A stretch of 64,000 bases of DNA from Lunularia cruciata (Eukaryota > Streptophyta > Marchantiopsida > Lunulariales > Lunulariaceae): positions 53,586,841 through 53,650,840 of the forward strand of contig OX419762.1 of assembly GCA_948567375.1 (NCBI GenBank). The letters are read 5' to 3'. The notes beneath the pieces were generated by a model. It was not told the DNA's origin, ran no database searches, and saw nothing but the letters and a program-made list of their open reading frames with translations. Position 1 is the first letter of the stretch; every line of letters begins with the position of its first letter. The translations under genes and the position numbers were made by a program. Shown here one piece after another: positions 31,733-42,800 of this stretch.

Positions 31733-32556
31733 CCTCATTATCTTTCTTTTGTCTCAAATTTTTCTTTTTTTTCTTTTCTTTTCTCTCACTATATAACTAA
31801 TAGATTATATACATGACTAACAACATCTGAGAACAATCCACTCTAGGGAACACCAAATGTTTAGATTGCTCTAAGATTTCTATAGCAACATCAAACCTAG
31901 AGTGAATATTAATCAAACTCTCATGGATAGTTTCTCCATACATTGAAAGATTATCTCCATCATTAATCTTGAGAACTAGCTAATAAAGGTGGTAGTATTT
32001 TTGTAGATCTTCTAAGACTCTCTCCAAGATCCTTCACCAAAGTCTCCAAAAGTGCTTTTACTCCATTACACTCATGTCTTTTTGGAAGTCCTTCCACTCC
32101 ACAAACCTCACACAACTCCTTGGTCTTAGATCTTCTCCCTCTCAGTCTTGGTGAAGAAGGTCCAACATGCAAACCCAAGTGTGCATAATAGCTCTCACAA
32201 TAATTTCAAGTGTGCTAACTGAAAGATAACCCAAACTATCATGTGTAGAAATTTCAAGTCCAGATCCCAAATTTGAGATTTTGCCCAAAATCACCTTAAT
32301 CCCCAAAATCTGCAATCCACCTCACACAATCTCTCCAAATCCTCTCAAGTGTACAAGATGTATAAAATCAACTAAAAGACATCATAATAAACTACATGGT
32401 ATACAAATGGGTCAAAATTCTCTAACATAAGTTCAGCCCTCTCCTCCTCTAAATCTCTCTCCAAGTGAGCTCTCATAGCCTCCTTCTGTCTAATATAGAA
32501 TTGTACGCGGAACATTATCTTACCTTCTAGAGAGGTTCCGACAACAGAACCAAAAA
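31733..32556 (-). other. A2 leader and primer site (740-bp deletion)
   Basis: The primer-site relic lies at 32552-32536 (minus sense TGGTTCTGTTGTCGGAA). The 56-aa leader ORF is partly kept (32526-32372). The zinc-knuckle ORF keeps only its end (32178-31963). Relative to A1, the stretch equivalent to about 427-1165 is gone, joined at a short TTGGG/TGGG similarity. The leader ends at the target duplication of the solo LTR (31728-31732). Confidence 0.75.
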
Positions 32557-33188
32557 TGTGAGCCAGCCTGTCTCTCACTCAAGATGAACCTCTGATGGCT
32601 ATTATGGTAGCGCACAATGGACTAAGAAAGAAATGAACCTCAACTCCATCATACTCCTCCAAGGCTAACACTCGAAGACCAAAGCATTGCTCACTAAGAA
32701 CCCAATGAGAGAGAGATAGATACAAATGAAAGGATGATGAGTACCTCCTCACCTCTTGTTTATATACTTGTGAAATAGTTACGCACCAAAGTTACTAATT
32801 ATTGGAGTAACTCAAGCTACTAGGCTAAAAGTCAAGTCAAGTCAAAAAGTATAAAGAAATATCCATCCACATGGGCATATTTCACTAAGCATGTGATCTT
32901 ATCTTGATCCCAACCACTAAGTCAAGGATTCCTTCACATGGGCTATCCTTGGACTAAAGAAGAATCCAAAACAAAAAGGCTTGCGGGCCCAAGAGTTCTC
33001 AACTCTTTCCTCAAAGCCAAACACCTAGGAATAATACCAAGTCAACACACTAGAATCCAAAATAATGGAGCTCATCTTTTCTACTTCCTCTAAAGTGAGG
33101 TTCCCTCTATATAAATAATATCTCTCAAGTACTTGTAATACCAAACTAAATATCACAATACCACACACATGCACAAATGGGTGTTGCA
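32557..33188 (-). repeat. A2 5' LTR (632 bp, internal deletion)
   Basis: The ends are recognisable (GGGTGTTGCA at 33188, TGTGAGCCAGCC at 32557) and the TATA box is at 32759-32766. About 59 bp present in the other A LTRs are missing near 33110; the breakpoint falls between two CTCTAT repeats, suggesting a repeat-mediated deletion. The external flank is GTCCA. Confidence 0.88.
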
Positions 33189-34194
33189 GTCCATTCTTGA
33201 GTAGACATTCAATGATGTCCAATGTAGTGATAATAAAAGCAACCACCAATTTGTCACAATCTTTCACAATCTATTGTGCCAAGCGGTCTCTATTGGATGG
33301 CATCAATATCCATTGGTGTCGGCTCCTCCACCCATGTGTAATGGTAGGTTTTGTGAAGGTGAAGGTCAAGACCAAGTTGTTGCAACCAAGGAATCAAAGC
33401 GCTCACCCAACTAGTTGCATGGCTTCCTCTAAGTGTTTTGGCTCTTTCATAGTCATTTTTAATTTGGTTTGTAACTTCAAGCCCCTAACATATGGATCCA
33501 AAGCTTCATCATCCAATATATCTAGAATTTTCATAATAGTGTTCTAGAATTGCGTGATATAACTTCTTACATAACCAATCTACTTCAACTTTGCCAACTA
33601 ATCTTGTGTGGCATTTATAGCTTGGAATTGCTCAATTATTGCACTCTTGAATTTTTCCATGTCAAGATTGGTGTAACAAACTACCATTTACCTTGCTCCA
33701 CTCAAAACCACTACCATAATTTTTTGCCATTCCATCCAATTGGCTTGAAGCAAAGAGAATATTTTTTCCTTCATCTTGAAGATTTGTAGCCTCAAAGTAA
33801 CATTCATAATCAAATAAAAAATTCTCTACCATGCCCAAGAGATTCTTGCTCTCAAATACCTTGGGTTTGGGAAATTGGATTTTCTCTTGTTCTTCTTGAA
33901 ATGGTGCTTGCTCTATAAGCTCTTATTGTTGATGGTCTCATTCTTCCAACAATCCAGTAAGGTGCTCATTTTGTTGCTACATAGCAATGATAATTTTGAG
34001 CATTGCCACCATAGCTACTACCACTCTATCAAACTAACTAATTAACATGTAGATGCAACACATGTCTACTGTTCTCCATAAGTTATAACTGGAAGTACCA
34101 AGGGTTCATCAAATAAGGTGATTGCATTCAAAACATTCTACCCAAAGCATGAGGTAATGAACTATGTGAAAAGATGCTTGGGTAGTACATGGAC
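33189..34194 (-). pseudogene. Old gypsy element: gag fragment
   Basis: In the minus sense, after several corrections of frame, this reads as a gypsy gag: KVFESKNLLGMVENFL, YECYFEATNLQDEGKNILFAS, KFKSAIIEQFQAINATQD, RSYITQF, DILDDEALDPYVRGLK, MKEPKHLEEAMQL, and PTPMDIDAI followed by a CCHC-like remnant (CFYYHYIGHH). A2 begins directly after the knuckle. At least ten stops or shifts make it the oldest retroelement here together with 8670-9404, with which it is colinear. Confidence 0.72.
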
Positions 34195-34885
34195 TGTGAG
34201 CCGGCTTGTCTCTCACTCAGGATGAACCTCTGATGACTATTATGGTAGCGCACCATAGACTAAGAAGGCAAGGAACCCCAACTCCATCATACTCCTCCAA
34301 GGCTAACACTCCAAGACTCAAGACATTGCTCACTAGAGAACTCAATGAGAGAGAGATAGTTGCTAATGAAAGGATGATGAGTACCTCCTCACTCCTTGTT
34401 TATATACTTGTGAAATAGTTACGTACCAAAGTTACTAATTACCGCAAGAACTCAAGTTACTAGACTAAAAGTCAAGTAAAGTCAAAAAGTAGAAAGGAAT
34501 ATTCATTCACATGGGCATATTCCCCTAAGCATGTGGTCTTATCTTGATACAACCACTAAGTCAAGGATTCCTTCACATGGGCTATCCTTGGACTAAAGAA
34601 GAATTCAAAACAAAAAGACTTGCGTGCCCAAGAGTTCTCAACTCTTTCCTCAAAGCCAAACACCTAGGAATAATACCAAGTCAACACACTAAAATCCAAA
34701 ATAGTGGTGTTCATCTTTTCTACTTCCTCTAAAGTAAGGTCACCTCTATCTTAACTATGACTAACTTTAGCTAACCATGACTAATATATAACCATCCTTA
34801 TCTCTATATAAATAATATCTCTCAAGTACTTGTAATACCAAGCTAAATATCACAATACCACACACATGCACAAATGGGTGTTATA
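34195..34885 (-). repeat. Isolated A-family LTR (691 bp)
   Basis: This is a full-length A LTR in minus orientation with TATA at 34399-34406. The flanks are TGGAC on the left and GTCCA on the right, which are reverse complements and not a direct duplication. The left neighbour is the gag fragment and the right neighbour a B LTR piece. It is therefore not a clean solo LTR; recombination with another A copy is likely. Confidence 0.85.
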
Positions 34886-35885
34886 GTCCAAAGTTGCAAA
34901 AGTAGGAGTATAAGTGTCTTCGGATCAGTTATCTAAAACATTAGAGAGGATTGGGTCGAGAGATAAAGAGTTAGATAAGTTACCCACCAGTGCAGAGATA
35001 GCAAAAATAACAAAGGAATAAATAGAATTAGATAGAAGGAGAAGTGATAAGAGGATCATCGAGTTTGGAAGCCAAAGTTGAGGTTGACATCGGATTGGAT
35101 TAGTAGCAGATTTGAGATATGAAGAGGCAGATATGAAGTGGTGCATTGTCATTTTGGATCTACAAGTTGGTAAAGTTGTTGTAGAATGGTATTTTTGTTA
35201 GTAACTATCAATTGCTCTACTATTTAAAGGAGGCCTTTGCAATAAAATGTTGTTCAGTATTCATAATTTCTGAAGATAGATAAAGTGAAGTGCTAAGTTT
35301 GTGCTCATTGCTTGAGCTTAATTCCAAGTATCAATCCTCTGTGTGTGTTTGTGAGTGTTTGGAGAAATTCAAAGTCCAAGTTAGTGAGTTTGTTGGATGT
35401 TGGATTCCACAACCCTAACCTTCATTCTATGTGTTTGATCTTGGGTGAAGTGCAATTGGAGCAATGCCTTGATAGATTTGAGAGGAATTGTAGTGTTTGT
35501 AGTATTTTGCATTTGTGAGTGCATCACTAAGTTGATGTGAAGCAATTTTGATTGAGGAAGTTGTGCCTTCAATGGAGGGGTGGAACACAATTCTGAGGTG
35601 AAGGTGTTTTGTAGAGAAGTAGTGGACTGAATCATCACAATCAAGTTTGTTTGGACATATTTGAAAGATTTGTGATTATGGGTGACAAATTGTTATGACA
35701 AGAGTGCAAGTCAGTGCTTGTTACTCTCTTCTGGCTGTAGTTTCTACCTAAGATATTAAAGATGCAACCAAGAAGAACTACATTGTTATATTTGCTTTGT
35801 ATTTGAACATTTTTGACTCATACCTCTATGGGAATAAACTTTACTTACCTGATTATCGCAATAGTGACATTGTCAAGTTGTCACA
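34886..35885 (+). repeat. B-family LTR 3' part
   Basis: This 1-kb piece runs from within the ORF tail region (degenerate LEKS...VDIG equivalent, 34925-35100) through TATTTAA (35221-35227) to the LTR end GTTGTCACA at 35885. The 5' part is lost at the A LTR junction. Confidence 0.78.
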
Positions 35886-37771
35886 GTTGCACACAATCAA
35901 GCAGAGTGTGTAGATTTTTCCAAACAATAACCTAACTCTAAACTACTCTAAACTAGCTAGTCTCATGCCAGCAAGTTGGCTTGCTAGCCCTTCTAGGCCT
36001 CTATAGCCTCTCATAGCTCACAGCCCTATGCCTCAAAATGCCAAAATTTAGCCAAATGAAGCCTTTCTTCTTACCACTTTGAACCCTCTCCAAATCTTGT
36101 AAAACTCCTCTAAATTTGACCAAGCTCCTCCAACTCAAGCCAAAACCTACTACTTTGAACCCTCTCCTAATCTAGCAAAACTCCTCCAAATCTGGCCAAA
36201 ATCTGACGTTAAATCCAACAAAAATCTAACATAAATCCCTAGAGTTATTTGACCACCAAATCCTCCATTAACTCTCCACTAGAGCCAAATTGAAAAGACA
36301 GTGTTTGCAAATCACAAATTCACAAAGATGGGTTTCCAACCCACCTTCAACTTCACTTTTTGAGCTCAACTTGCACCAAATTGGTCCTGCTTTCATCTCT
36401 TGAGCAATTTTCAAGTGCTAGTTGTGATTTATCACAACTATTCTCTTTGCTCAAAATTTTGCTAATGCTTCGACATATTGTCTGCCTCATTGCCAAATTT
36501 ACATCAATTTGAAGACCTTTTGCACATGATCACTCTCAGGAAACTCAAGACCATGATCGAGCTACCAATACCTTCAATCCATGCACCCAATTTCTCCTAG
36601 ACCTCACTTCTCTAATAGAATCAGTTTTTTTATGTAACTTGAATCACACTCAATTGGATCAGTACTTGATTTATCACTCCATGATCTACCAACAACTTAG
36701 CATTAATTATAGTCAAGCCACACCTACTCTAGCTAAGAGAATCTAGGTGACGCTCACCGGCCTCTATCCACCATAGCCAAGAACTCAAAGGCTCAACATT
36801 AGAGAAGTGAGCTCTCTAGAGCTACACTTCAAAATTATACCCCTTGGTCTCCAACCCTAATGGTCCCATTGATGGCACATCCGATGGTGTAAATGATGCT
36901 CAGTGACAATGGGCCCTACCATGTAGTCAATACCTCAAACACAAAATCTGACCATCAACAAGTAGTCTATGAGTAACTACCAACATACTCTTGACTACCA
37001 ACACTACTACTCTAGAGTTCGAGCAATCTAGGTGCAATGCTACAAGTTGCGTGACAACTTTCCTTGCAGTTGCACATGCATGGATGCCTGGAAGTTGGTA
37101 CTATTGGAAAGCCTTGCATGAACACATATGTTTGGAGAGTTTAACAACACAAAATCTACTACCACTTTGGCCTATGATTTCAAAGTTGCTAAGGTCAAGT
37201 TGATACACTACTCAAATACATGTGTCTTGAAAAGTCTATTGAGTTCTTGATTGAATGTCTTTTGGGAATCAAATTAGCTCTACTCATGTCTTTTAGCTCC
37301 ATGCACCATTGTTGGACGAGTATGCTACTTTTCATACAACTTGTATAATTGCTTCAAGCAGCTCTGCATCCCTTGCTTCCAAGATTCATAAGTTGGTAGA
37401 CTCAAATGTTTGATGTCAAGAATTGGGTTTCTTTCCTTTTTTTGTCTAACAATCTTGGGGCCATATCTAACATATGCTAAATCATGGAACCAAAGCATGG
37501 CTGAGCATCCAAGTTGGTAAAGATACTTTGTGAATATATGAGACTACCTCCTCATTCAGTTTTGTAATTTGAGGCATTGAAGCTTCAAATGCATTGATTG
37601 TTAGTACTTTTGCAACTGCCCAAATCTTGCCATTGAATTTTATTTTAAATCATGCATTGATATTGTTTCCATATGCCAAATAGAAGCTCCATGGTGTGCA
37701 CTAGGTATCTTTACGCTATTATTTTTTTGATGCCTTGTAAAGCATTTACATGAATATACATTAGTCTTTTG
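35886..37771. other. Non-coding AT-rich DNA
   Basis: I see no gene. Two features are visible: an imperfect direct repeat of ~50 bp with 76-bp period (36076-36125 and 36152-36201, ACTTTGAACCCTCTC...), and a perfect 9-bp inverted repeat with 2-bp spacer at 36420-36439. Short frames such as 36991-37203 show no recognisable protein. Confidence 0.5.
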
Positions 37772-39190
37772 TTGGATTACAACATCCAAAAGGAATAGAC
37801 TCTATATCTTGTATTGAGATTGAGCGGGGGTATATTTATTTTTTTTAAGACTTTGACAAGGAAGAATATAACCTTGGAATTTGAGAGCTTTGACACCATT
37901 GACAATTTCAACTTAAAATTAACCATAAGGAGAGAATTCCCTTGATCAACATAATGATTGATTAATCATCAAATCTCCTATAATTTGATTGACTAACAAA
38001 GTAGTTGTGTGTTACTTATGATGCTAAAACTTTAGAGTTGTGTTAGCATAAGTTAAGTAAGATGGAGTAGAATATTGAGCAAGATGGTTGAGTTGTAGGC
38101 TCTTGCTACTAATTACATGTAATTTCAATCTCTTTGAGCTTGAGATTGATTAACTAAGTTATTGACCAAAACATGCAAAGAGATGTCACAAACAAAACCA
38201 GATGGATTTGTGGTAGAGCCAAAGAATAAAAGTGTGATTTTACTATATTCATGGAAATATTCACAAGCTTCTAAATTTTTTTGCTATTATTTTCTCATCT
38301 CAATTGCATTACTCATATTTTGAATCACAATGGCTTGTAAAGATAGAAAATTTCAAGAGGAAAATGAGAACTTGAGTTATACTAAACTTCTCCGAGAAAG
38401 TTGATTAGAACTATGCTTCCATAGAATTGAGATTTCATCTGAACAAAAGCACAGTTTTCTTTGCACCTTGAAGTGTACCAGATTTAAGATTAGTTCTCTT
38501 CCTATGTACCTACAATTGTACCATCAATACCTACCATTTGGCATATCTCCTAATTTCAAGGAAGATACTCTTAGTCACCTAGAACTCCCAACTTTAATCT
38601 AACTTTTTGCTTGCTTGCATGTTCTATCATGTTCTAGGTTGATCTTTGCTTGCAAGCAACTCAAGGATAGCCAAACTTTAGTTGATCACAAACATTCAAA
38701 AGGGGTCCACACTCCATCTTCTCCTCAGATTGAGTAGATGTATGCAGATTTTTGTGTAGACACTTATTGAGAAGACCATCACATTGGAGATCAAAATTTT
38801 TGATACCATGGACAATGTGAAAACCAAAATTCAAGTTAAGGAAAGTATCTTTCTAAATCAACACAATTTGAATTTTGCTAGTAAATAAATTAGAAGATGG
38901 TTGTACTTAGGCCAACTACAACAACTACAATATGATAAACTCTTCACCTTGTACTAAAATTGAGGGAAAGTATGCAAATTTTAGTGAAAAATTTGATTGG
39001 AAAGACAATCCCCTTTGGAGTTTGAGAGCTCTGACACTATCAATAAAGTCAACATAAAAATCCAAGACAAGGAGTGGATTCCTCCAAACCAGCAAAGGTT
39101 GATCTTTGCAAGAAAGAAACTTGAAGATGGTCAAACACTAGCTGACTACAACATTCAAAAGGAGTCTACTTTAACAACACTATATATGCA
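37772..39190 (+). pseudogene. Polyubiquitin pseudogene (at least three partial units)
   Basis: The sequence reads through a ubiquitin C-terminus ([23 protein letters not shown], 37772-37831) directly into the N-terminus of the next unit ([19 protein letters not shown]...DTIDN), as in head-to-tail polyubiquitin. After ~690 bp of foreign sequence it resumes at 38636 (RLIFACKQLKDSQTL, NIQKGSTLHLLLRLS), then MQIFV-stop-TL at 38742, a further unit, and [13 protein letters not shown] at 38975 leading into the best preserved piece ([34 protein letters not shown], ending ~39170). Many stops and shifts are present, so it is old. It is the only host-type gene relic in the window. Confidence 0.85.
37947..38635. 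other. Insertion within the polyubiquitin relic
   Basis: About 690 bp of AT-rich, non-ubiquitin sequence separates ...PxDQ from QRLIFA of one ubiquitin unit. I find no terminal repeats, protein or clear target duplication, and cannot say whether it is a decayed element or an intron-like insertion. Confidence 0.45.
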
Positions 39191-39870
39191 AGACTACACT
39201 CTCTCCATAAGCTTTGAAATTACTCCATAAGTCTTTGTAGTTGCATACCTTTTCTTGATGGCTGATGATGGACATCATCTCCAAATTCACAAATCCCATG
39301 GCTTCTACAATAAGTGCAAAAACCATATCTGATTCTTTGAATTCTCAATTGGTGCTATAGCAAAAGCAACAAGAAGTAGCCGGCATGCACCATCAAGAAC
39401 ACTCAAAACAAGGTATACAACCTCAAATTTTCCTTTGGCATGGCATGCATCAATCGTGCATACAAGGCAAGAAAACTATGTTGCTTGCATCCAAGGAGCA
39501 AGACATATAAATGTTAGCTTGAAGCAATTATTGGAATTCACTTGAAAGTTTGTTATACTTCCTAGATTTTCAATTTTCAAGGTGGCTTAAAGGGAAGAGA
39601 TTTTCTAAAAGCCTTTGTGTTATTCATTGGCTGGTCTCTTCCTATGCACTTCCTTACTATGCCATGCAACCATATATGATGTCTCTATAAGTAGTTTTGA
39701 GCATGCACAATTGATGATATATGTTGGAATGAGCTTTTGAACATCACAAACAAGTGGCCTTGCATACTTTTCTTTATTGTGTCCACTCAAAATGCATTTG
39801 TAAATTTCAAGCAAGTTGCATCATGTACAAATAGATCACACTTTTAACAATTGATTGACACTCAAAATTT
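39190..39870 (-). pseudogene. Mutator-like (MULE) transposase relic
   Basis: In the minus sense the degraded reading gives the order typical of plant MULE transposases: LVCDVQKLIPTYI ... KLLIETSYMVAWHSKEV (the upstream helical region), LGSITNFQVNSNNCFKLTFI, then the catalytic-core start VCTIDACHAKGKFEV (Asp of the first DDE position in IDACH), LSVLDGACRLLLVAFAIAPIENSKNQIWFL, and a decayed end. Frames shift several times and stops are common. It ends where the polyubiquitin relic ends, on the opposite strand. Confidence 0.7.
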
Positions 39871-42800
39871 GCATGTATCTAGTTTGAATGTGCTTGCTTC
39901 TTGATGCCTAGACTTTGATTCCCTATTAGTGTTGCTTACTATTGGACAAATAATGAAAATTTTTTGTGGTTTAATGCTTCTGAATTTATAGGGAGTTAAC
40001 ATAGCAATTGAATAGTTAGAACATGTTGCTTGTGCTTCTACTGCAATACTAAAGGTTACTCTAACTCTAATGTGTGCCATGGTAAAGCTAAGATATCTAT
40101 CACTAAAAAGAGAGAGAAAAAAGAGAGAAGAAAAAGGGTGGTGTTGAGCAAGAGTTCACCCATTACAAGAGTGTGAAAGTGTGCCATATTTGTGAATAAT
40201 GTTGGAAAGAGTGCAAATCTTTGTAAATATTGTTGAATTGTACGCTTATTTGTAAATACTTTAGATTTCAATGCACAAATATATAAATTCCACAATAATT
40301 TATGGTAAGTGTAGCAGGGTACACTTGAAGTTTTACCACACTTGGGCCATAGGTCATAGGAAATATTGCAGGTCAGGAAAGACGTAATCCTTTCTAGTTT
40401 ATGGTAAGTCAACGTTTAGGGATGGATCTGGAAGTATTAATTAGAGGTAATGAATGGACACATGGCAAGTTAGTACTCGTCCATGCATAAGATCATTAAT
40501 TCTTTCATAATTGTCTCAACTATTTTAATTCATAAACTTTTATTATATCCACTCAATGTTGAATTTGAAACGGTTGCCTGAAATTGCAACCCGAGTACCA
40601 CAGTATTGTAAAACTACAGTGCATTGTTGTTTCTACATACCCCAACAGAAATTTTCAAGTTGTGAACCGGGTCCCATAAACAGTAAATTTCTCATTTGAA
40701 TCCCCCGTGTCAACAATCCCTTTGAAAAGAGGAACTGTTAACCATCCACAAATGACATGACATTAATATTTCTATGCATCCGACAATAATGTTTGAATTT
40801 CAAAATTGCATATTTGATTAAGAGTTTCTAGGTTATAAGTAGACATATAACCTAGAAATTTAGAGTGGTTTTGGCCTGCTAAACAACATAATTGACCTGA
40901 TATTAAACATTATAAGAAGCTTTTGAAATTTATTTTTTGTCTTATTAATCACCTCCCACAAGAAGATATAGTTCTTTATTTGAATTTTAAATCATGAATG
41001 AATATATGTTCTAGGTTATAAGTAGAGAAGTTGGCTGACTGTAGTTTGTGTAGTAAAAAAAATGAAAGCTGTAGAACTTAACTGACTGTAGTTGAGGTAC
41101 TTAGCAAAGTGTTTGATCTGCTCGACTATTTAGTTGACATTCTGATGATATTAGTAGAAGTAGCAAAGGTATTAGTAAGAATCTTGCTATTTTATTATAT
41201 TAGAATTAATATATTTTAGAGATATTATTAAAAATAGAAAATATATTAGTAAAAATATTGTATTATATTATATGTACTCTCTTTTTGGAGGATGAAATAT
41301 AGCACCATAGGTTGTGCAAAACTTGGAAGAAATATTTTTACTACAAAAATAGAAAAGCAGTACGAAGTATAAATAAGTGCTTATTGTGCTCTCTATGGAA
41401 TATTAGTAATATTATATAATTTAATAGTGAGGAGTAATTTTCATGCTTTATTAGAGGATATAGATAAAATATGTCGATGCTTTACTGAAGAGGAATGCTA
41501 TCGTTTCCAAATAGAGTCTCCTTGTAGTTTACTTGTGAGGAGACTCTAATACAGATTTTTTCTAATATGTAATAAAAAGGTTTATCCATTTTGATTTACT
41601 CCTAGCCTTGAGAGGTAATACATATCTTTGCCAATTATATGCTTTAAAAGAGATAACTAAACTTGTTTAAAAATTGCTTTAAGATGATAAATTTATCAAG
41701 TGTAGAGATAGCTTAAAGACCCCCCTTACATGAATAGTTTAATAGATAGCACTTGTAGGGCAAAAAATTTCATATCTTGTAGAATGTGTGATCCTTGGTC
41801 AAATTCAGTGGAGTAATAATTATTTAGTGGATGGAGCTTTTAAGATTGTGGAGATGGTGACATGATAGATATCTTTGTGGTGTTTTGAGATCAACTACCA
41901 ACTAAGTTTTAGTACAATATTTGGTAAGAAAAGCTTTAATATTTAGACTATGGGAATATTGCCTTGGAATTTATAGGGGTGGTCTTTCTTGATAAATAAG
42001 GAGAAAGGTTTTAAGGAATTAAGATAGTTAAATATTAATATTTGTGAAAATAAGTTATTTTGACAATATTCAAAGGTAATAAATTGATGCTTTTGTCTAA
42101 AGTAACTAAATAGAACTTGCAATACTACTAATCTTCCTTGATAAATACTCAAGTAATTAATAAGTGCTTGATTTTAGTTATGACTCATAAATATTTATTT
42201 ATTTATTTTTGTTTAATTCTCTCTCTAGTTAGATTTCAATTTTTTACATTACTTAATATGTCTTGTACATTATAAACTTTGGAAATAAAGCTTTCAAAAC
42301 CTCTTTTTTAAGTGGAGTGAGTACTTTGCTTTAGTGTATTTGTTTTACCTTGTATACTTTGGATATTTAGCTTTTAGAAGCTTTCTTTTCAACACACCCT
42401 TAAGAACACTGTTTAGTATATTATTGGAAATTAACCAATGTATAATCACTAAATTATGTGGAATCATATGTAGAAGATCATAGCAAATGTAGAGATAAAA
42501 AAGAATGAGAATACTAACATTTGGATGCAATATACTCCAAGTGTTGTAGATAACAAAGGCCTTATAATTTATGCTTGCAATAGGTATATATTTTATTTAC
42601 AGATAATTTAATGACTAAGAAAATAATCACCAAAATTTACAAAAAATCTATTTGCCCAATCCATAAAACGGTCTTCCTAAGTATCTTGCCGGACTACTCA
42701 ATTCTAAGAAGGTTCTTAAGTTTATTTTAAATATTGTATGATAAAAGTTCTTTTCTTTCTCATTTATACTTTTAAACCTGATGTAAATTGGATTTAATTT

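Larger units (their letters stand above)
9405..33188 (-). mobile_element. A2: family A retrotransposon split by three later insertions
   Basis: In the minus sense A2 runs from its 5' LTR (33188-32557) through leader, gag and pol to its 3' LTR, which ends at 9405. Inside it lie solo LTR 29813-31727, the whole B element 11820-25558 and solo LTR 9871-11795. Removing these and their target duplications leaves about 6.2 kb, against ~7.8 kb expected for a full copy. The missing length is explained by a ~740-bp leader deletion, a ~0.85-kb RNase H/integrase deletion and a ~59-bp LTR deletion. Outer flanks do not form a target duplication (TGGAC upstream, AGAAG downstream in element sense). The element is non-autonomous. 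Confidence 0.88.

Noticed and set aside
34195..34885. A simple solo LTR of family A
   Set aside because: The flanking pentamers are reverse complements, not direct repeats, and the neighbours on the two sides are unrelated, so a simple solo LTR is not supported.
36991..37203. 70-codon + frame in AT-rich DNA
   Set aside because: No recognisable protein and no support from codon pattern or neighbours; the length is compatible with chance.
39881..40412. Minus-strand 118-codon frame as the N-terminal part of the MULE transposase
   Set aside because: I could not recognise any MULE N-terminal motif in it; only the part from ~39870 leftwards supports the assignment.
40825..40858. 13-bp inverted repeat as a miniature transposon or terminator
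   Set aside because: The arms are only 8 bp apart and there is no flanking duplication or internal sequence, so a simple hairpin is as likely; listed only in the region description.
41943..42530. Short minus-strand frames (61-69 codons)
   Set aside because: They are composed of residues expected from AT-rich DNA, with no motif and no second copy.
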